A stretch of DNA of 64,000 bases from Gonatopus flavifemur (GCA_018340375.1 JAFFJZ010000001.1:36324001-36388000); one strand, 5' to 3'. Shown: positions 34,177 through 49,100, numbered from the stretch's first letter. Notes: generated by a model not told the origin, from the sequence alone. Made by a program: numbers and translations.

Positions 34177-37100
34177 TCACCCTAATTCGGCTAGAACAGA
34201 ATCTAGATCCTCTTGCAATGATATACTTTCTTCTCGCTGTTTTGCCAAATCATCCTTCAAGCGGTCAACTTGAGCCTTCAACAAGTAATTTCCTTTCTTC
34301 AAAGCAGCTAATCGACCTTCGTGTTTCTTTACTCGTTTCTGTGGAGAAGGAACAAATTTTCAACGACAAATCAAAATATCTTATGCATAAGTCAGAGCAT
34401 GCTTTTTAACCAGATAAGGCAGAAATTTCTTGTATACTATCTCATAGAGATTAACGGTATTTAAACATCGAATAAAATCGATGAAACTTGATGAACAATT
34501 GAGAACAATAAGATAATCGAGCGATAATTGGAAATTCCAAATATAAAGTATACTCCTAAGATTTTGCTTCAAATCATTGCAGGTTATTATATTCATAATT
34601 TTTAGCAATTTCGATTTGATGTTTGAAGAGTGAAGGTTTGCACGTTATTTACCCCACATAAATATTTTGTGAAGATTTGAATTATCAAATCAACCCATTG
34701 ATTTATTTAACAAAACAATATATATTTTAGCTTTCCAAATATCTCCACAATCAAGAGACTAGAAAATTGAAAAAATAGTGTAAACTTCCATGACAAATTT
34801 TTTCAGAAACTGTGTAATCACAAATTTAAAATGATAAAATATATAACAAGAATTGGGCGGTGAATACAAGTGTGCCACTTCTTACCACCAAGAATCATAA
34901 TACAACCCACATTTATTTATCTCATCCCAGATACGTCCTTTATCATTATTTATGCAATTTAATATGCATTAATTCATTAATTGACACAGAAAGAACATGA
35001 AAATAATGAGAAAAACTCGAGATAGCACAAATTTCTTCAAAGAATTCTTAAATAACTCTTTAACTATTTCAAACAAGAGAAACAATGAGAATTGTTCAGA
35101 GGAATTATATTTTTCTATCTATCCGCATTGTTCCTTAAAAATATTATCATTTCTTTCAACTTGAGAAAATTTTTTAGTAAAAAAGGAAAACCTCCATTGA
35201 TCATAAAAAATTCATTCATACGCACGCAGGGAACCCATGAAAAAAAAAATCAACCGATTGATGATTTTTTGTCACCAAACTGCTTGGTTTTTGAATTTCC
35301 AACTTCACGGTGAAATAATATCACCGAAATTCGGAATTTATGTTCTCCGATGTTCTGATGTTTCCTCACGCAATCGAGAGAGAAAAATCAAGAAGGTTAG
35401 GTGAAGGGTGATGTCATTTCTCGTAAGTTCTCTGTGTGTAGTGCATGGAAAAATTTGTGGTGCAATTTGATTTGTCCCTTGAGATGTTGGAATACTTTTA
35501 AAGATTCGCATTTATACCGACGCAAACCTTATTTGTACATTAAAAGGAATCTGAAGTTATTTATATCATCAACCGCGTTTGACTAAACTGACGCTGAGTG
35601 GAGGATGCAGTTTATATGGTGTTGATTTTGATACTGGATTTCCTACAACGTAGATGTGTCATTGAGGTAAATATTCTTCCTGTCTTTTTTTGAATGATTT
35701 TATGCAGAAACCCGCACTTTTATCTTTCAACATTGTTCGATTACAAGATTGATTTCTATCAATTCGTATATCATTTCGTATTCTAATCAGATATTTGCTT
35801 CTTCGAATTTCATTTTAACTAGAATACTGAATGGGTTTGCACAAGATTTCGTGTGAAATTATTGAGAATCTTTTGAAATACCATGCAATTTTTAAAAATG
35901 AAAATGCAACTCTTTCATGTTATAAATTGAATTAAAATCCACAGCTATGGTGTTCTTGAAAAAATGGGTGAAATTTTGCTACGTACTTTTTAAACAACTA
36001 AGCGATAAATACAACTTTGTAATCTACAGTGATGAAGTATATTGCTAAAATTAATCTTTGAATATGAAATTAGAACTGCAAATGATTCTTCAAAATCATG
36101 CAAACGATTATAAACATATTAACCTACAAATGTCAATAATTTTTATAACTTGTTTTCTCATGTTTAGGCATACGTTTTGGATTTCGAATTTATATTTAGA
36201 GCCTTATCCTGGTGGTGCACTCTATTGTTGCGTATTTGTAATGTTTGACCCTTGCTTAGTTGTTTAAAAACTATGTAGGAAAATTTCATCCATCTTCTGA
36301 TGCTCCAAGGGCTCCAAGGGAGTGTCAAAAATGTATATCGCATATAACACAACATGGCAGCAAACAATATGATTAGGTGAAAAGTGTACAAAATTATTCC
36401 AAACTCGCTAGAAATCATTTATACAAATTTGATAAGCATTCTGTAGATCATATTAGGGTTTTGGAACTTGACAAAGGTCTGATGAGTCCTCTTCGAGGCT
36501 CGTTAGGCCCTAGTCGAATGCCACAAATCATTAGCTGGATTGGGGTTATCTTGTACACTTTTTCTCTGCACGTACACTGAAAGAAAGGTACAGAATTCTA
36601 GCTATGGTAAGTAAAAATCTAGTTGTTTGAATTATGAATAAAACAGTTTATTCAATGGAAATAGTAATTCAATAGTGACGGATAAAATTGATTTGGTTCA
36701 ACTGAATTTTCTTTTTAGAGAGACTAGCTGTCTAGTATTCAATTAGATCCTATTTCTCAGTGTATCACAGCATATTGATTCCTGTAGTTGTGTCATATGG
36801 TTATAAAAAATTATAGTTGCTGATAGAATAACTCCGACTTCTCTTTTAAATTTTCTTTTCAAAAAGAAGTTGGAGGTTGTTTATTGAGAACTTACTGTAA
36901 TATATTTCAGTACATGCAACCAAACTTTTCTTTGTACAAAGTTCAATCCAGAACCCTGCTTCGAATATCCAACTGATTCCAATAGGAATAGTATTATGCA
37001 GATTCAGACCATTAGAAAATATTTTCTAATGGAGTCCAACTGGAAAGACAATTTTAACACCAAACAATAACTGCTCACATTTGCAAATATATTTCTATAC

Positions 37101-40100
37101 GAATTCTATATGGATTTACATTCACTAGGTCACTGGTTATTCTTCGAATATTTTATCTGTTCCTATATGGAAAGTTGAGTTGATATATTAATGGTATTAT
37201 CAATAGGGATTTCCGTTGAGGACCATGGAGTCCTTCAGAGTATGGGCAAAATTTTGTTACGTACTGATGCTTCATGGTCCTTAAGAGGTCCTATTGGTTT
37301 GTAATTGTGTTCACATGCCAAAACCAATACGTATTTCCTAATGTTGATGTTTTAACAAAAAAAAAAAGCTGATAAGAACATGAAACAAAAAAATTTTCGA
37401 ACAATCGGGGGCAAAAGGAGTTCTCAATTGGATTAGAATGGGGATACAACTTTTTTCCATTCGTAACGGATGTACGAAATAGAGGAAATTTCTGTTACTT
37501 AACGAGGAGATCGAACCTGCTTATACCTATACCGGAATATGTAAAGCCTAACATCCTATCTTTTCAACTAATTATAGCGCTACGGAGTATTCACTCTAAA
37601 TGGTAGTTCGAACTAAGCAGCAATTTGAATTTTCAGACCAGTTCAATTTGGAAAACCAGACCAACATGCAGGCTGGAACAAATTGTTTTTCCAGACATTG
37701 GTATCTTTTACATTACTCGATTCAATTCAATCCGCTTCCAACACGTGTTTGCAGAATGAGAATATTTCGAAATCAACGGTTTGCACATAAATTTACTGTC
37801 ACTGGGATCTTACTGGATTTCCGTATTGGAATTCAAGAGGTTCGAATCTGATGTTTCGATATAAATAATTATATACAAGAACAACGGATCTTATCTGGAA
37901 TAGTCGATTGGAATCATAATGGTTGTCAATCTGCCTATGGAAGACACTAAACTCAATTCGTTTTCACACGGATTTGCAGATTGAGAATGTAAGAGAATTG
38001 ATATTGTTTTTACTCAAAGTTGGTATTACTTGAATCTAAGTGGATTTCTGTATTGAAATGGAAGAGGTTCGATCCTGGTGTGCCGAGATGAACAATTATG
38101 TAGAACAACAACAAGATTCAAGTCTTGATGGTTTCGATCTACTCATGGGAGACACTAAACTCAATCCGATTCAAAACGGATCTGCAGATTGAGGATGCGA
38201 TGGAATTGAAGTGGTTTTCATACGGATTAATTGCCACTCGAATCTGAATGAATTAATTATGTAGAAGGGTAGACCCTTCATTATTCGAAGGATGAATTAT
38301 CCGAAGCATAGTTGACACGAAGTCTGATGTCCCCAATGGAGTTTCTCTCAAATGTTATTCAATCCGAACACAAATATTTATATTCTGTTCAGATATTCAT
38401 ATTCGGGTTAAATGAGATTCAGGACATTCAACTTTGGACCATTTGCCATTCAGGTAACAAAAGGTGAACGAATTATAAACTCGGTAGTGCGAAACATATA
38501 TTTTTATGACACACAACAGATTTTATTCGAAATCATAGACTCAAACTTTCATGCTCTGAACACAGCTGCTGATCATATTTTCTGCCCGTCCCATACGATT
38601 CCAGGGCGGGGTTTTGGACAGACAGATCCCTACCAGGGGTCGCTTAGGTTGATGCAGATCCCACCTAGAGGGTATAAACTGAACAGGAGAATTTGTAGAA
38701 TGAACTTCAGTGCAGCCAAGGGGAAGGGTACTGGAAGTGATTCCACATGGATACACTAATACAAATGGTTGGAAAATCATAAGAGCTCCTAAAATAGTTT
38801 TAGTGTATTCATATAAAATTAGTTCAAGTTCCCAGTCTGTTGGAGGCGCGGAAATCAGTCTGAAAAACGTCTACTTGAGTTTATTAACTCCTTATGCCAC
38901 TCAGGTTGCCCATCGCACTGAGAGAAAGGTACCTAGTTGGGACAACTAAATGTTAGTTGCCGCAGCTAGATTTTTATTTACGCTAGCTAGACTCTAGTTG
39001 GGGTAAATCAAAGGCTAGCTGTCTGAAATATGAATAAAATTGTTTATTCAATGGGAATAAAAAATATAGTTGTGACAAATAAAATTTAGCTAGCACAACT
39101 AAATTTTTATTTACAGTTACTAAATTTCCTAGCTGTCGAATATTTGAATAGACCCTTTTTCTTTTAGTGCGGAACCCACGTATTTTTCATGCGGATGCCT
39201 ATGAGGGGACTGGGTTTACGCAAATGTACACTGAGAAAAAGGCATTTGGAAGTTCAGTAAACAGTACTATATTTGTTCGATGAATCTAAATATTACTGAA
39301 CTTTCAGCGATCTTTCATGAAACTTCAAGAAAAATTACTGAAATTTTGCTTTTCATTACTGAGTTTTCTGCAACCGTTATCATATAATACAATATTTATG
39401 CCCAATACATGAAAAGCAAAATTTCAGTAATTTTTCTTGAAGTTTCATGAAAGATCGCTGAAAGTTCAGTAATATTCAGATTCATCGAACAAATATAGTA
39501 CTGTTTACTGAACTTTCAAATGGCTCTTCTCTCAGTGTAGGTTGCTATGTGGGACTCGCCTGACAATAGCACAAGAACAATGTGGTATTCAAATGGACAT
39601 GTCAGAGATCCATTCCAACCAGTCGCTTCAAGTCTTTGAATGGACATTTTTACAAAGTATAAGACAAAAATAAGTTTTTTTCTTATGATGTGAATTATTT
39701 GACAATATATTTTGTAAAACTTTCCGTTCAAAGAATCGAAGCAGCGCGTAGTCATCCTATACGATAAATTTCTCCATTTTATTTTTTTCGCGTATATCCG
39801 AATGACAGGCATTTTGTGTAAAAACCACGTTCATTCCGTTATATTCTCAATGTGAAAGTCCGTACTGAATCGTATTGAATTAGGAGCCTGTCAAATTGGA
39901 ACCAATAAAGGTTCAAATTGGTGATTTCATTTTGAATCTGGTGTGATTTTATATAATTGTACCTGTTGGAACATCAGGTTCGACCCTTTTGCATTTCAAT
40001 ACGGAAAATGAGTTGGATTCGAGTGATATCCACTTCATGTGAAAACCGTGATGTTTTGTCGCATTCTCAATTTGCAAATCCATGTTGGAACAAATTGAAT

Positions 40101-43100
40101 TCAGTATCTCCCATGAGAGGGAAGCTAGCAGCCGATTGATGTAACTTTTGATTCATATCAATTTTAATGTCTTTCAAATTAAAAATTGATTCAGTGGCTT
40201 TCAACCATACAGTTTGGCCACTTGGACGTTGAATAAAACAATTCTATCAAAAGTTACATCAATCAGCTGCTAGCTTGCGGCTGCTAGCTTCACTCTCATG
40301 TTCCATAAGCGCATCGAAACCAACAAGATTTGAATCGGCCATTCCAGATAAGATCCGCTATTCTTGTACATCATTATTCACTTTTCTTATTCTTATTCAT
40401 ATTTCACTTATAAAAATTTCATTTTCGTAAAAACCAATTTAATCCGATAACATTCTCAATTTGTCAATCCGTGTCAAATCAGATTGAGTTGAATGTCTCC
40501 CATGAGCAGATTGAAACCATTAAGATTCGAATTGGTGATTCCAGATTAAATCCGCAATTCTTCTATATAATTATTCATCTCGGAATATCGGTTGCGAACC
40601 TTTTGAATTTCAATACGGAAATCCAGTTAGATCCGAATTCACCCCATAACATTCTCTATCTATCTCCCGAATAAAAGTTCCCCTATCCGGTAAGCCCTAA
40701 AGTGGTCCGGACCGGATCCGGCTGTGAAATGGGATACCCCATATGGGGCTCCATATTTGGGCCTGACCAGGTCCGTGTACATAAAAACCTATCGGGGATT
40801 CCAGATCCGGCACCGATGAGGATAACCTGATGATAGTTCTAATGAGGTTGACCCTATAAAAATCTATCTGGCCCTGATCTGTTTTCCTGATTAGGGGCAG
40901 ATGCGGATAATTTGAATCAGGTCCGAATCTGGCTAACCCAATCCACGCCCTGATAAGCAAACCCTCATTCAGTCTTATCCGGATCTAATCAGCCCTCCTG
41001 ATTGAAGTCGGATGCAGATAATTTCAATCAGTTCAGGATATGACTAACCTGATCTGCGTCCTAATAAGAAAAGCCTTATTCAACCTTATTCATTCTTCAC
41101 CTATTACATCCAATTTAGGTGACTCTCTTGCATATACGCTTTGAAACCGTTACAATTCATACACTGAGAAAAGTGACCTGTAACCATTACCATGCGGAAA
41201 TGGTAGTTGAATGACAGAATCTCAAAGTCGATGATGGCGACTACGTTATTTGGTATCCATCTTCATGTAAATGGTAACCATTTCCACGTGCATGATCGCG
41301 AAGCTGTCCCCCAATCATTGTTTGTACATGGTAATCATTACATTTCACTTCCCTCAGTGTACCTGCAATATCGGATAGAAAACAATTGAATTCTTATAGA
41401 AACCATACAATTTTGATACTGCATATCCAGTTTTGTTCCGTGCCATTGGAAATCCAGTTTGAACCGTATTCATTTTCAATATCCCACAGATTCAGTTTGA
41501 AAATGACAGATTGGACCATATTGATACCAATTAAAATTAAATTCTAATCTAATGGTCATTCGAAGCAGGGAAACCTTCAAGCGTATTTTCAAAGACATTT
41601 CTGTAAAGAATACTTACTTGTAAGCTATCTTTGCGTTCTTCCGGTTTATCATTTTCATCGTCTGTTTCCGTATCATCTTCATCTGATTCCTCAGATTCCG
41701 ATTCTTCCTCAGATTCCGTTTCTTCTTCCTCTTCTTCCTCCACTTCTTCCTCTTCTTCCTCTTCCTCTTCTTCTTCTCCATCGTTGTCTCCCATTAACTT
41801 AGCCATTTTATCAACTTCTTTTTGAAGGTGCTTGAATTTTTTCTTTTCTTCTTTCAATAGCTTTTGTTGTTGTTTAATTTGTTCTTTCAAGGCGTGTCTT
41901 TCTTTTCTTGCGTTGGTAGCTTTATCCCTGTGTGTACAAAAATTCAACGATTATTCTTTTCAAGTATCCAACAAATTGTGGATTATAAGTCTTGAAATTG
42001 ATTTCTTTTCAATCTCATCGAAAATTACTGAATAAAATTACTAAAAGGAATGCATCTATTGTAAATGTAAATTTTGATTGCACTTGATTCGAACATTTTT
42101 TATTCCATAAATTGATATGAAACTGAAACTAGCAGCCAGGTTTTCTAACTTTTGATTAAACGTTGTTTCAGCTTTATTCATACCAAAAATCGATCAAGTA
42201 GCATCCGATTGAACGTTTCAAATCCTTAAATCTTTGATAAACGTTTCATGTAAAGAATTATAACGATCGACTACCAGTTTCAGCTTCATTAAATTGATTG
42301 AGTGGGTTTCAAATGTGCGATTCAAATTTCCTTCTACAAATGCACAAGGTAAAATGCTCTCCCAGTTGGGCACTGGTGGTGTTCGGTAGATTTTTCTACA
42401 ATGTCCGTGGGTGCAAAGTCCAAAGTTTGAATTTCGAAAAATTTTTGGCTTTTTTGGGAATTGTTTTTAGGGGGGGATGGGGGTAGATTAAAAAAACCGT
42501 ACTCGGATGGTAACGCTCAAACCCTCTTATAAGAGCATTCTGAAACCTCTAAAAAAGTTACTAGAACCGAGATTGGTGTCCTAATTCTTCCGAAAATGGA
42601 TGAATTAAGGTGATACCAGCGATCCTTGAAGATGCAACCAGAACCGTTGATTAGAAAGGGACATGGCCAAAACTATCAAAATAACACTCCATACAGACCT
42701 TTTCCAATCAATAAAGATGGTTTGTATAGAGCGATATTGTGATTTTATTGTTTTAGTTCAGAAAAGATTTGGCTCGGGTTGCATCTTCAGAGATCGCTGG
42801 TATCCCCTTGAACAGAAAATTATGAATGCCTGCATTCTCTTCAAGTTGTGAAGAAGATGTGAGTATTCATTATTTTCTTCTTGATCCATCCGTTTTTTGG
42901 GGAAAATAGGGGCGCAAATCTACACAGCAAAAAAGGAATACTCGCAGCAGCTACTTGCGTAGTCGATTTTCGACCATCTACGAAAAGCAAGTACAGACAA
43001 GTACCACGCTAGTGAACGCAACTACTCTGTTAACTTTATACTTCGTTGAGTCAATAAATTTCAAAAGGTAGTTCGAGCTATCACAATTTGAGTTGAATTT

Positions 43101-46100
43101 ACAACAGCGAATGTGAAATACACAACAGCTGATGTAAATCTTACATTTCCAGCTGTAAAATCAACTCAAATTGTTTTAGCTCGAACTATCTTCTGAAATC
43201 GTCCAAATCTTGACTTCACAGCATCTAAATGTCACAATTTCTTCCTATGGATGTGCTTCAGTAACTGCTGTAAGTATTTTTTTTCTCCGTTTAACAACTT
43301 TGAGAATTCAAAATGTCCTTAGAATTGAATTTACAGAAAATAACGAGACATCTATATAACCTAAGCTATTATGTGATATCAGAGTTTAGGATTCGAATGA
43401 ATCATTGTTTCTCCAATTCTCAAAAAGAGGATTACGATTGTAAGAAGACCTACACTGTATAAATTCATCCAACTCACTTGAAAGTTTTAATTTTGGTATT
43501 GAGGAGTTTCAATTCTCTTTGCATACGCTTTTCTGCAGCAACAGCTGGATCTTCATCCTCTTCTTCTTCAGAGCTTTCTTCTTCCTCTTCCTCTTCACTC
43601 TCTTGTTGTTGTTTATCCATACTTTTTTGTGAAGCAATTCTGGCTACATCCTTTGCACTCGGGCAACCAGCTAAAGCCATTCCTGAAACAGTAGTGTACC
43701 ACGCCGTGTCTGTACAATCCTCCGCCAATTCTATGATTGGTTCAGCATCCAGTTCTTCATAACAATACCATTCTAAGTTTTTAAGAAGAGAAGCGAAGCA
43801 TTAATAAGCGAGAAAGATTGCAGAGTATCGCAGAGCATTTGTCAACCAAAAGTGTATTACACCACACTCAGAAAAAAATCTGGTTTTCTTAACCGGGAAA
43901 CGTAGTTAGTTCTGGTTTTCATTACCTGATTCACGTGATTTTGTTTTGTTTTCTTGCTCATCATCGCCAGATTTCGAGTCATAAGTCTTTGACCATGCAA
44001 GAATGGTTTCTGGGATCAATAGATTTCGACTGAAATCTTCAGAGTCATGAATGGTTGTTTTTGCAATCAGTATGGTTGGAAGGAAACTTCTATATTGTAT
44101 ATTATTAAAATCAGTAGTGTTATGAAAGCTCTTTTGCAAACCCTCTTCAAGGGGGTACCAGCATCCTGAGGTTAGCCAATTGGATTTTTCTTTCACAGAT
44201 TATTCGAAAATAGAAAAGCATTCACAACGAGATGAACTATTGATGTTACAGGAGCTTCAGTTAATACTTCAATGACATCTTTCGTTTGAGTTCTTCAAAC
44301 AATATCTTTTATTATCCAAAGTAAATTTTTAAGCTGAAAGTAACACACTTTTCTGGATCAAATTTTGAAAATCATGCATAATCGTTTTCTCTTCTGATAA
44401 TGAGATTTCTGTTGAAACACAGTCGATAATGGGATAGAATTGTGAAAATAATCACGTTTCGAACTCTGTTAACACCAATTCATTCGAAATAATCGCAAAA
44501 ATTTGTTGTTAGATCAACATGCATCCATTATTCCATCACTCATAATTTAAGATAATTTTATATTTCAATTCCAAAGATAGGATTTCACAGTTCTCACCTG
44601 CTTTCATACGTCTTTCCAAAGCTGCGTACATTTTCTTCATTTCTTCTAATTCGATTTTTGTTTTATCCCTTTCCTCTGCAACTGTAGCACATTCCTTTTC
44701 CAGTCTTTCTGTATCTTTTCTTGCCTCCTGAGCTTCTTTTTTCAGAGAGTCTATTAATTTGTCATCCTGCTGTTTGTATTCTTTAATAGTTTGTTGGGAT
44801 TTGGCACGTTCCAGTTCTGCTTCGAGATTCAAAATTCTAGACTGTATACAGAATTTCAAAATTTTGAAAATGTACTTTGTAGTTGTTGTTTTCAAGTGGA
44901 TGAACATTTCAAATCGTCTTTGAATGACTATTTGAATGTTGAATATAACATACGATTCAAGTATTTTTGAATTAATATTCTGAATTTGTATTCATTGAAA
45001 AATTCGCTCATTAACGATAAGCGATGGCGTTGTCAACTTACAAATTTTTTCCTATGGATCAACGAATCATAAGACACCTTCAACCTTTTCTGACCTGAAT
45101 TATCTTGAGCGATGGAATACTTACTTTGAGCTCACATTTTGTCATATTCTGTTACGTATGTGAAGTTTTATACGTGATAGCAATTCTGGAGAGAATCGAT
45201 TTGTGTTGGAATAGATACAAACTAGATAAGTGTTTTATAGAAAAACATTTCCCCCATCATAGATCCGCATCATTAATATGTGAACGTTTTACGCATTCAT
45301 TAAATCTAATATTTTCTAAACTACAGGTGTCTGGAAGTTTTATAGAAATGTCCATTGCAATGGACATCAGGTCGGAAAGGGCTGAATGGAATCCCCAATA
45401 AGGATACCTGAAAATTCCGTAGGTTGGCAACGCTGATAAGCGCACAGTAAATTTTGTACAGTGCTTGACAAAAAAGGGTCACTGCATAATAATTATTCAA
45501 TTGAAAAAAATCTGTATATCAAGCAATCCAATATCTTTATAACAAGAAGATAGATTTTCATAGTGTTTGAGGAATTTTTATGACAATTTGTAAAAGAAAT
45601 TTTTATCTCCCACTTTAGAAAAATGTTGCCAAGATATGTGGAATCGGAATGATTCCCCTTGAAACGCGATGTGAAATAACGTACTTTGTACTGCACTTAC
45701 ATAATATATCCATATTACAAAATAATATTGTAACTTGAGTCACATTGTCATTATATTCCCACATTATGAAAATCCTCTTGAATTATTGTTGATGTGATCT
45801 AATGTAGTTGATATAATTCACGCTTGTAGCAATAATATTTCATTGTGTACTATAAGAATTTCAGTTCAACACAAAGGTTGGTCATTGATTTTTTTTTTTA
45901 TACCAGCAGATCATAATTCGTAAAATTTGATCTTCCACGTGTGATACTTTTTTTTAGACAGAAGAAAAAACGTAAATAAGTTTATGATCAATATTAATCT
46001 GGCTGTGAATGAAAGATGGCTTGGAGCCAATTGCCACTTTTATCAATTTTATCCTTTTGAATTTGTGGAATGAGCAAAATATAGACACATTTATGAAAGC

Positions 46101-49100
46101 AATGATTGGCCCAAAGCCATATTTTCATCACAATCAATTTTAATTTTCCGTAATAAATAAAATCTAAAAAGTCAAATAATTCTATAATTTCAATGTGTAC
46201 AAAGCAGTAGAGCAAAATTTGGATAACGAGCACATACCTGCAATCGTTTATTCTCCCTTTCCACAGTTTCTTTATTCCTTAATTCTAAAGCAAGCATTTG
46301 TTTAGTACTCTGTAAATCATCCCTAACAGCATCGATATCATCCATTTCATCCGCTATAGCATCATTGACCGGTGCCTCTTCAGCTTTCTGTATTTGTTCT
46401 TCTATCGTTAATTGTCTTCGGAATTTCCTGAGACCCTCCAACATTGGCTTTGACCGATCATTAGTTTTCACGCTTTTTAACCTCACCCCCGACTGGATTT
46501 GCTTCAATAGTTGATTGTGCATATTTGATTTTTCGGATTCGAAAATAAAATGTTCTTTACCTGCAATAAAAAAAATAATTTTCGATAGGATTTAATGTCC
46601 ATTTTGTAGAACACACACACGGAGAGAAAAGTAAAAGTATTGCTGGCATAACAAGCAGGTCTGTTACTATAGCGTCTACAACAAAAATCAGCTGTAAGAG
46701 CAAGAAAAATGATTGACAAAACTACATTTTTTTGCTGACATAAACACATTTGTTAACAGAACTAACGTCTTAGTTGCTGTAGTGAATATTTTTGCAAGGA
46801 CAACAAATTTCTTTGTAGGCGCTATAGTAGCGAACCATTTTTTCTCCGTGTAGATTTTGTCGAGGACGCGTGGTTTAGCATTCGCCAGAGAAAAAAAAGA
46901 ATATTCTTCAATGTTTGTCGGGTATCACTTCTCACATTGAAAAAAAACCTTCCAATTCCAATTTAAGCGTGTTAAAACAATGGGGAAATTAAGAATTTAT
47001 TCATAAATACAAAATTTTAGCCACACACACACAAAAAAAAACAATCCAAAACAATTATTTGTAATTTCAACAATTGATTGCCAAGAACATTGATTTTGAA
47101 TAATTTTTGACATAGAGTTAGAGATATATCAATGCCATTTTGATTGGTAATTTATGTGTTTGGACATATTTGAGAGAAGCATGCTACGTAAATCATTATT
47201 TTTTATCATAAGAACGCAAGAATTTCCACAAGGGATGTTAAGGGAATAATCGACAATCACCTGCAGGATCGGCCGGAACTTTTTTCACCCTTTCGATTAA
47301 GGGTGCGCTTCTGTCATTGCATTTCACGTGCCTCAATTTTCTACCGCTTTCAACTTCTTTCATCATGCATGCCCAATCAGGACGTTTTCTCGGCCTTGAT
47401 TTCAACATTTCAAGCTTCGATTGTTGTGCATCCGTTAATGGTGGCAGGTCCTTCAAAACATTCCTACCAGGTGGAGGTGGAGGTGGTCTCGGAGGTGGTG
47501 GTGGAGGAAAGTTGGCCCTGGACGAGCTCTTGGATAGAGTTGGTGCACCTTTATCAAAATAAATCATCACTTTCTTTATAGTTCTTTTTCCTTAACAAAT
47601 ATCACGTGTAAATTCATTAATTTGAGTAGTACCCTGCACTGTAAACAATGTGGGGAGTTTTTCTCCACACTGTTGGTGGATTTCGTCCTCTCATTGTGAA
47701 GGAATTGTTTTTCCATAAAAAATGAGGGATTTTTACACCATTTTGAGAAATTATTTTGTTTTTTGGGTGTTGAATCCTTCACAAATTAAGGCAAAGTCCA
47801 CCAAATTATGGTGAAAAATTCCCCATGTGTGGAGGAACTTTGTTGCCACCATTTTTCGGGGGAAAATTCCACAATAATTTTTTACAGTGTGGTTCATCTT
47901 TATCCCGATAAACGTTGTTGCTTTTGTTTTATAGAATTTATTGAAAGATTTCGCTTGATTCGCCAGAAACTATAGACACTTGCAAGTATCTAGTTTTTGG
48001 TTAATTAATAGTTACAATATTCGTGAATTCCTAGAGCATTTTTACCAGGAGAAATCCTTTTCCAATAAAAATGATTATGGTGGTTGTCTTATGTCTCTCA
48101 AGGCTTTTTAATGACCTTGAAGAATTCGGCTAACTTTTGTAAGTTTTAATTGAACTTCATCGGAGTGTTGTTTCTCACATAAATCGATTGGGTAGCTTCT
48201 GAACATTCATTTCACTTACTTTAATCTTTCATCGTAACTCCCTACAAAAAATTACAACCGTTGGTCGATATATTTCAGCCGATGTCTTTCGAGTCATGGT
48301 TTTTACAGTAGAGCTAGTCCCTAAGAAGCTGGCAACACAAACATCTATCATTTTTCCATACGTTTCTCAAATACCGATCCCTCAAAGGGTGAATCTACTT
48401 TTTGTGTAATACCTTCATGAAAGTTCATAGTAAGACCACTGCAAAAGAATTCCTTCTGAAAATTCATTTCTCTTGAGTTTTTCAAATAAATTTCACTAAA
48501 TTTCAAGTAACTTCAACTAAATTTCAGAACTTATACTCAAAACTCTGTTAAGTTTTATTAAAATTCGACAAAAATTAATGAAAAAATTGCCATCATATTT
48601 TCAGAATTGTTAGGTGGAACTTTTTCAAAAGTGACTGAATTTATATATAAAAGAGCAAAATTATTGTATCACTGATCATTCTTACCGGTGGTACTTTCGC
48701 TCTTAGAAAGAGGTACGGTGTGATCACTTCGCGACCGAGACCTTTCAACGCGCACCTGCCGTTCCAGTTGAGGTCTCGCATTTGATTCCTGTCTTCCATT
48801 TTCTCGTGGTTTAGATGCCGAAGGGGGTTGATTTGACGTACTTTCTTTCTTCGGTTGTGATGGGATTATTGTTATTTTGCTTTGTTTACGTACGTTTGGC
48901 GTGGCCTGAGTTTCTGGTGGAGGCGTGGACTCTGCTGGTTTTGGAACACTCTGTGAAACATCAAGCAGCAAAGTAATTGACTCAGCTTGATTGATGAATT
49001 TATTATTCCTCACTATATGATCAACTATAGTGTCTTCTAGTTCAGACAATTCCGATTCAAAAATCGAATCCATCATTTTATTACACTGACGATTATTTTC

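Larger units (their letters stand above)
34339..41617 (-). other. Last intron of forked, 7.3 kb
   Basis: No exon is needed here: exon 7 ends in phase 0 and the final exon starts in phase 0. From 34340 to 35900 it is AT-rich without recognisable structure. From 35944 onward it is a dense cluster of palindromic elements and inverted repeat arrays, listed separately. Confidence 0.6.

Noticed and set aside
41631..41825. Plus-strand poly-serine open frame
   Set aside because: Antisense shadow of the Glu-rich forked exon.
43478..43762. Plus-strand serine-rich open frame
   Set aside because: Antisense of forked exon 6, which has correct phases and splice sites.
43906..44196. Minus-strand open frame in the forked intron between exons 5 and 6
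   Set aside because: It would break phase: exon 5 ends in phase 1 and joins correctly to 43772. Its 5' part overlaps a one-armed repeat trace (CAAGGGGGTACCAGC).
45105..45401. 98-codon plus-strand frame in a forked intron
   Set aside because: No splice context or recognisable domain; a minus-strand frame overlaps it, as expected for non-coding DNA.
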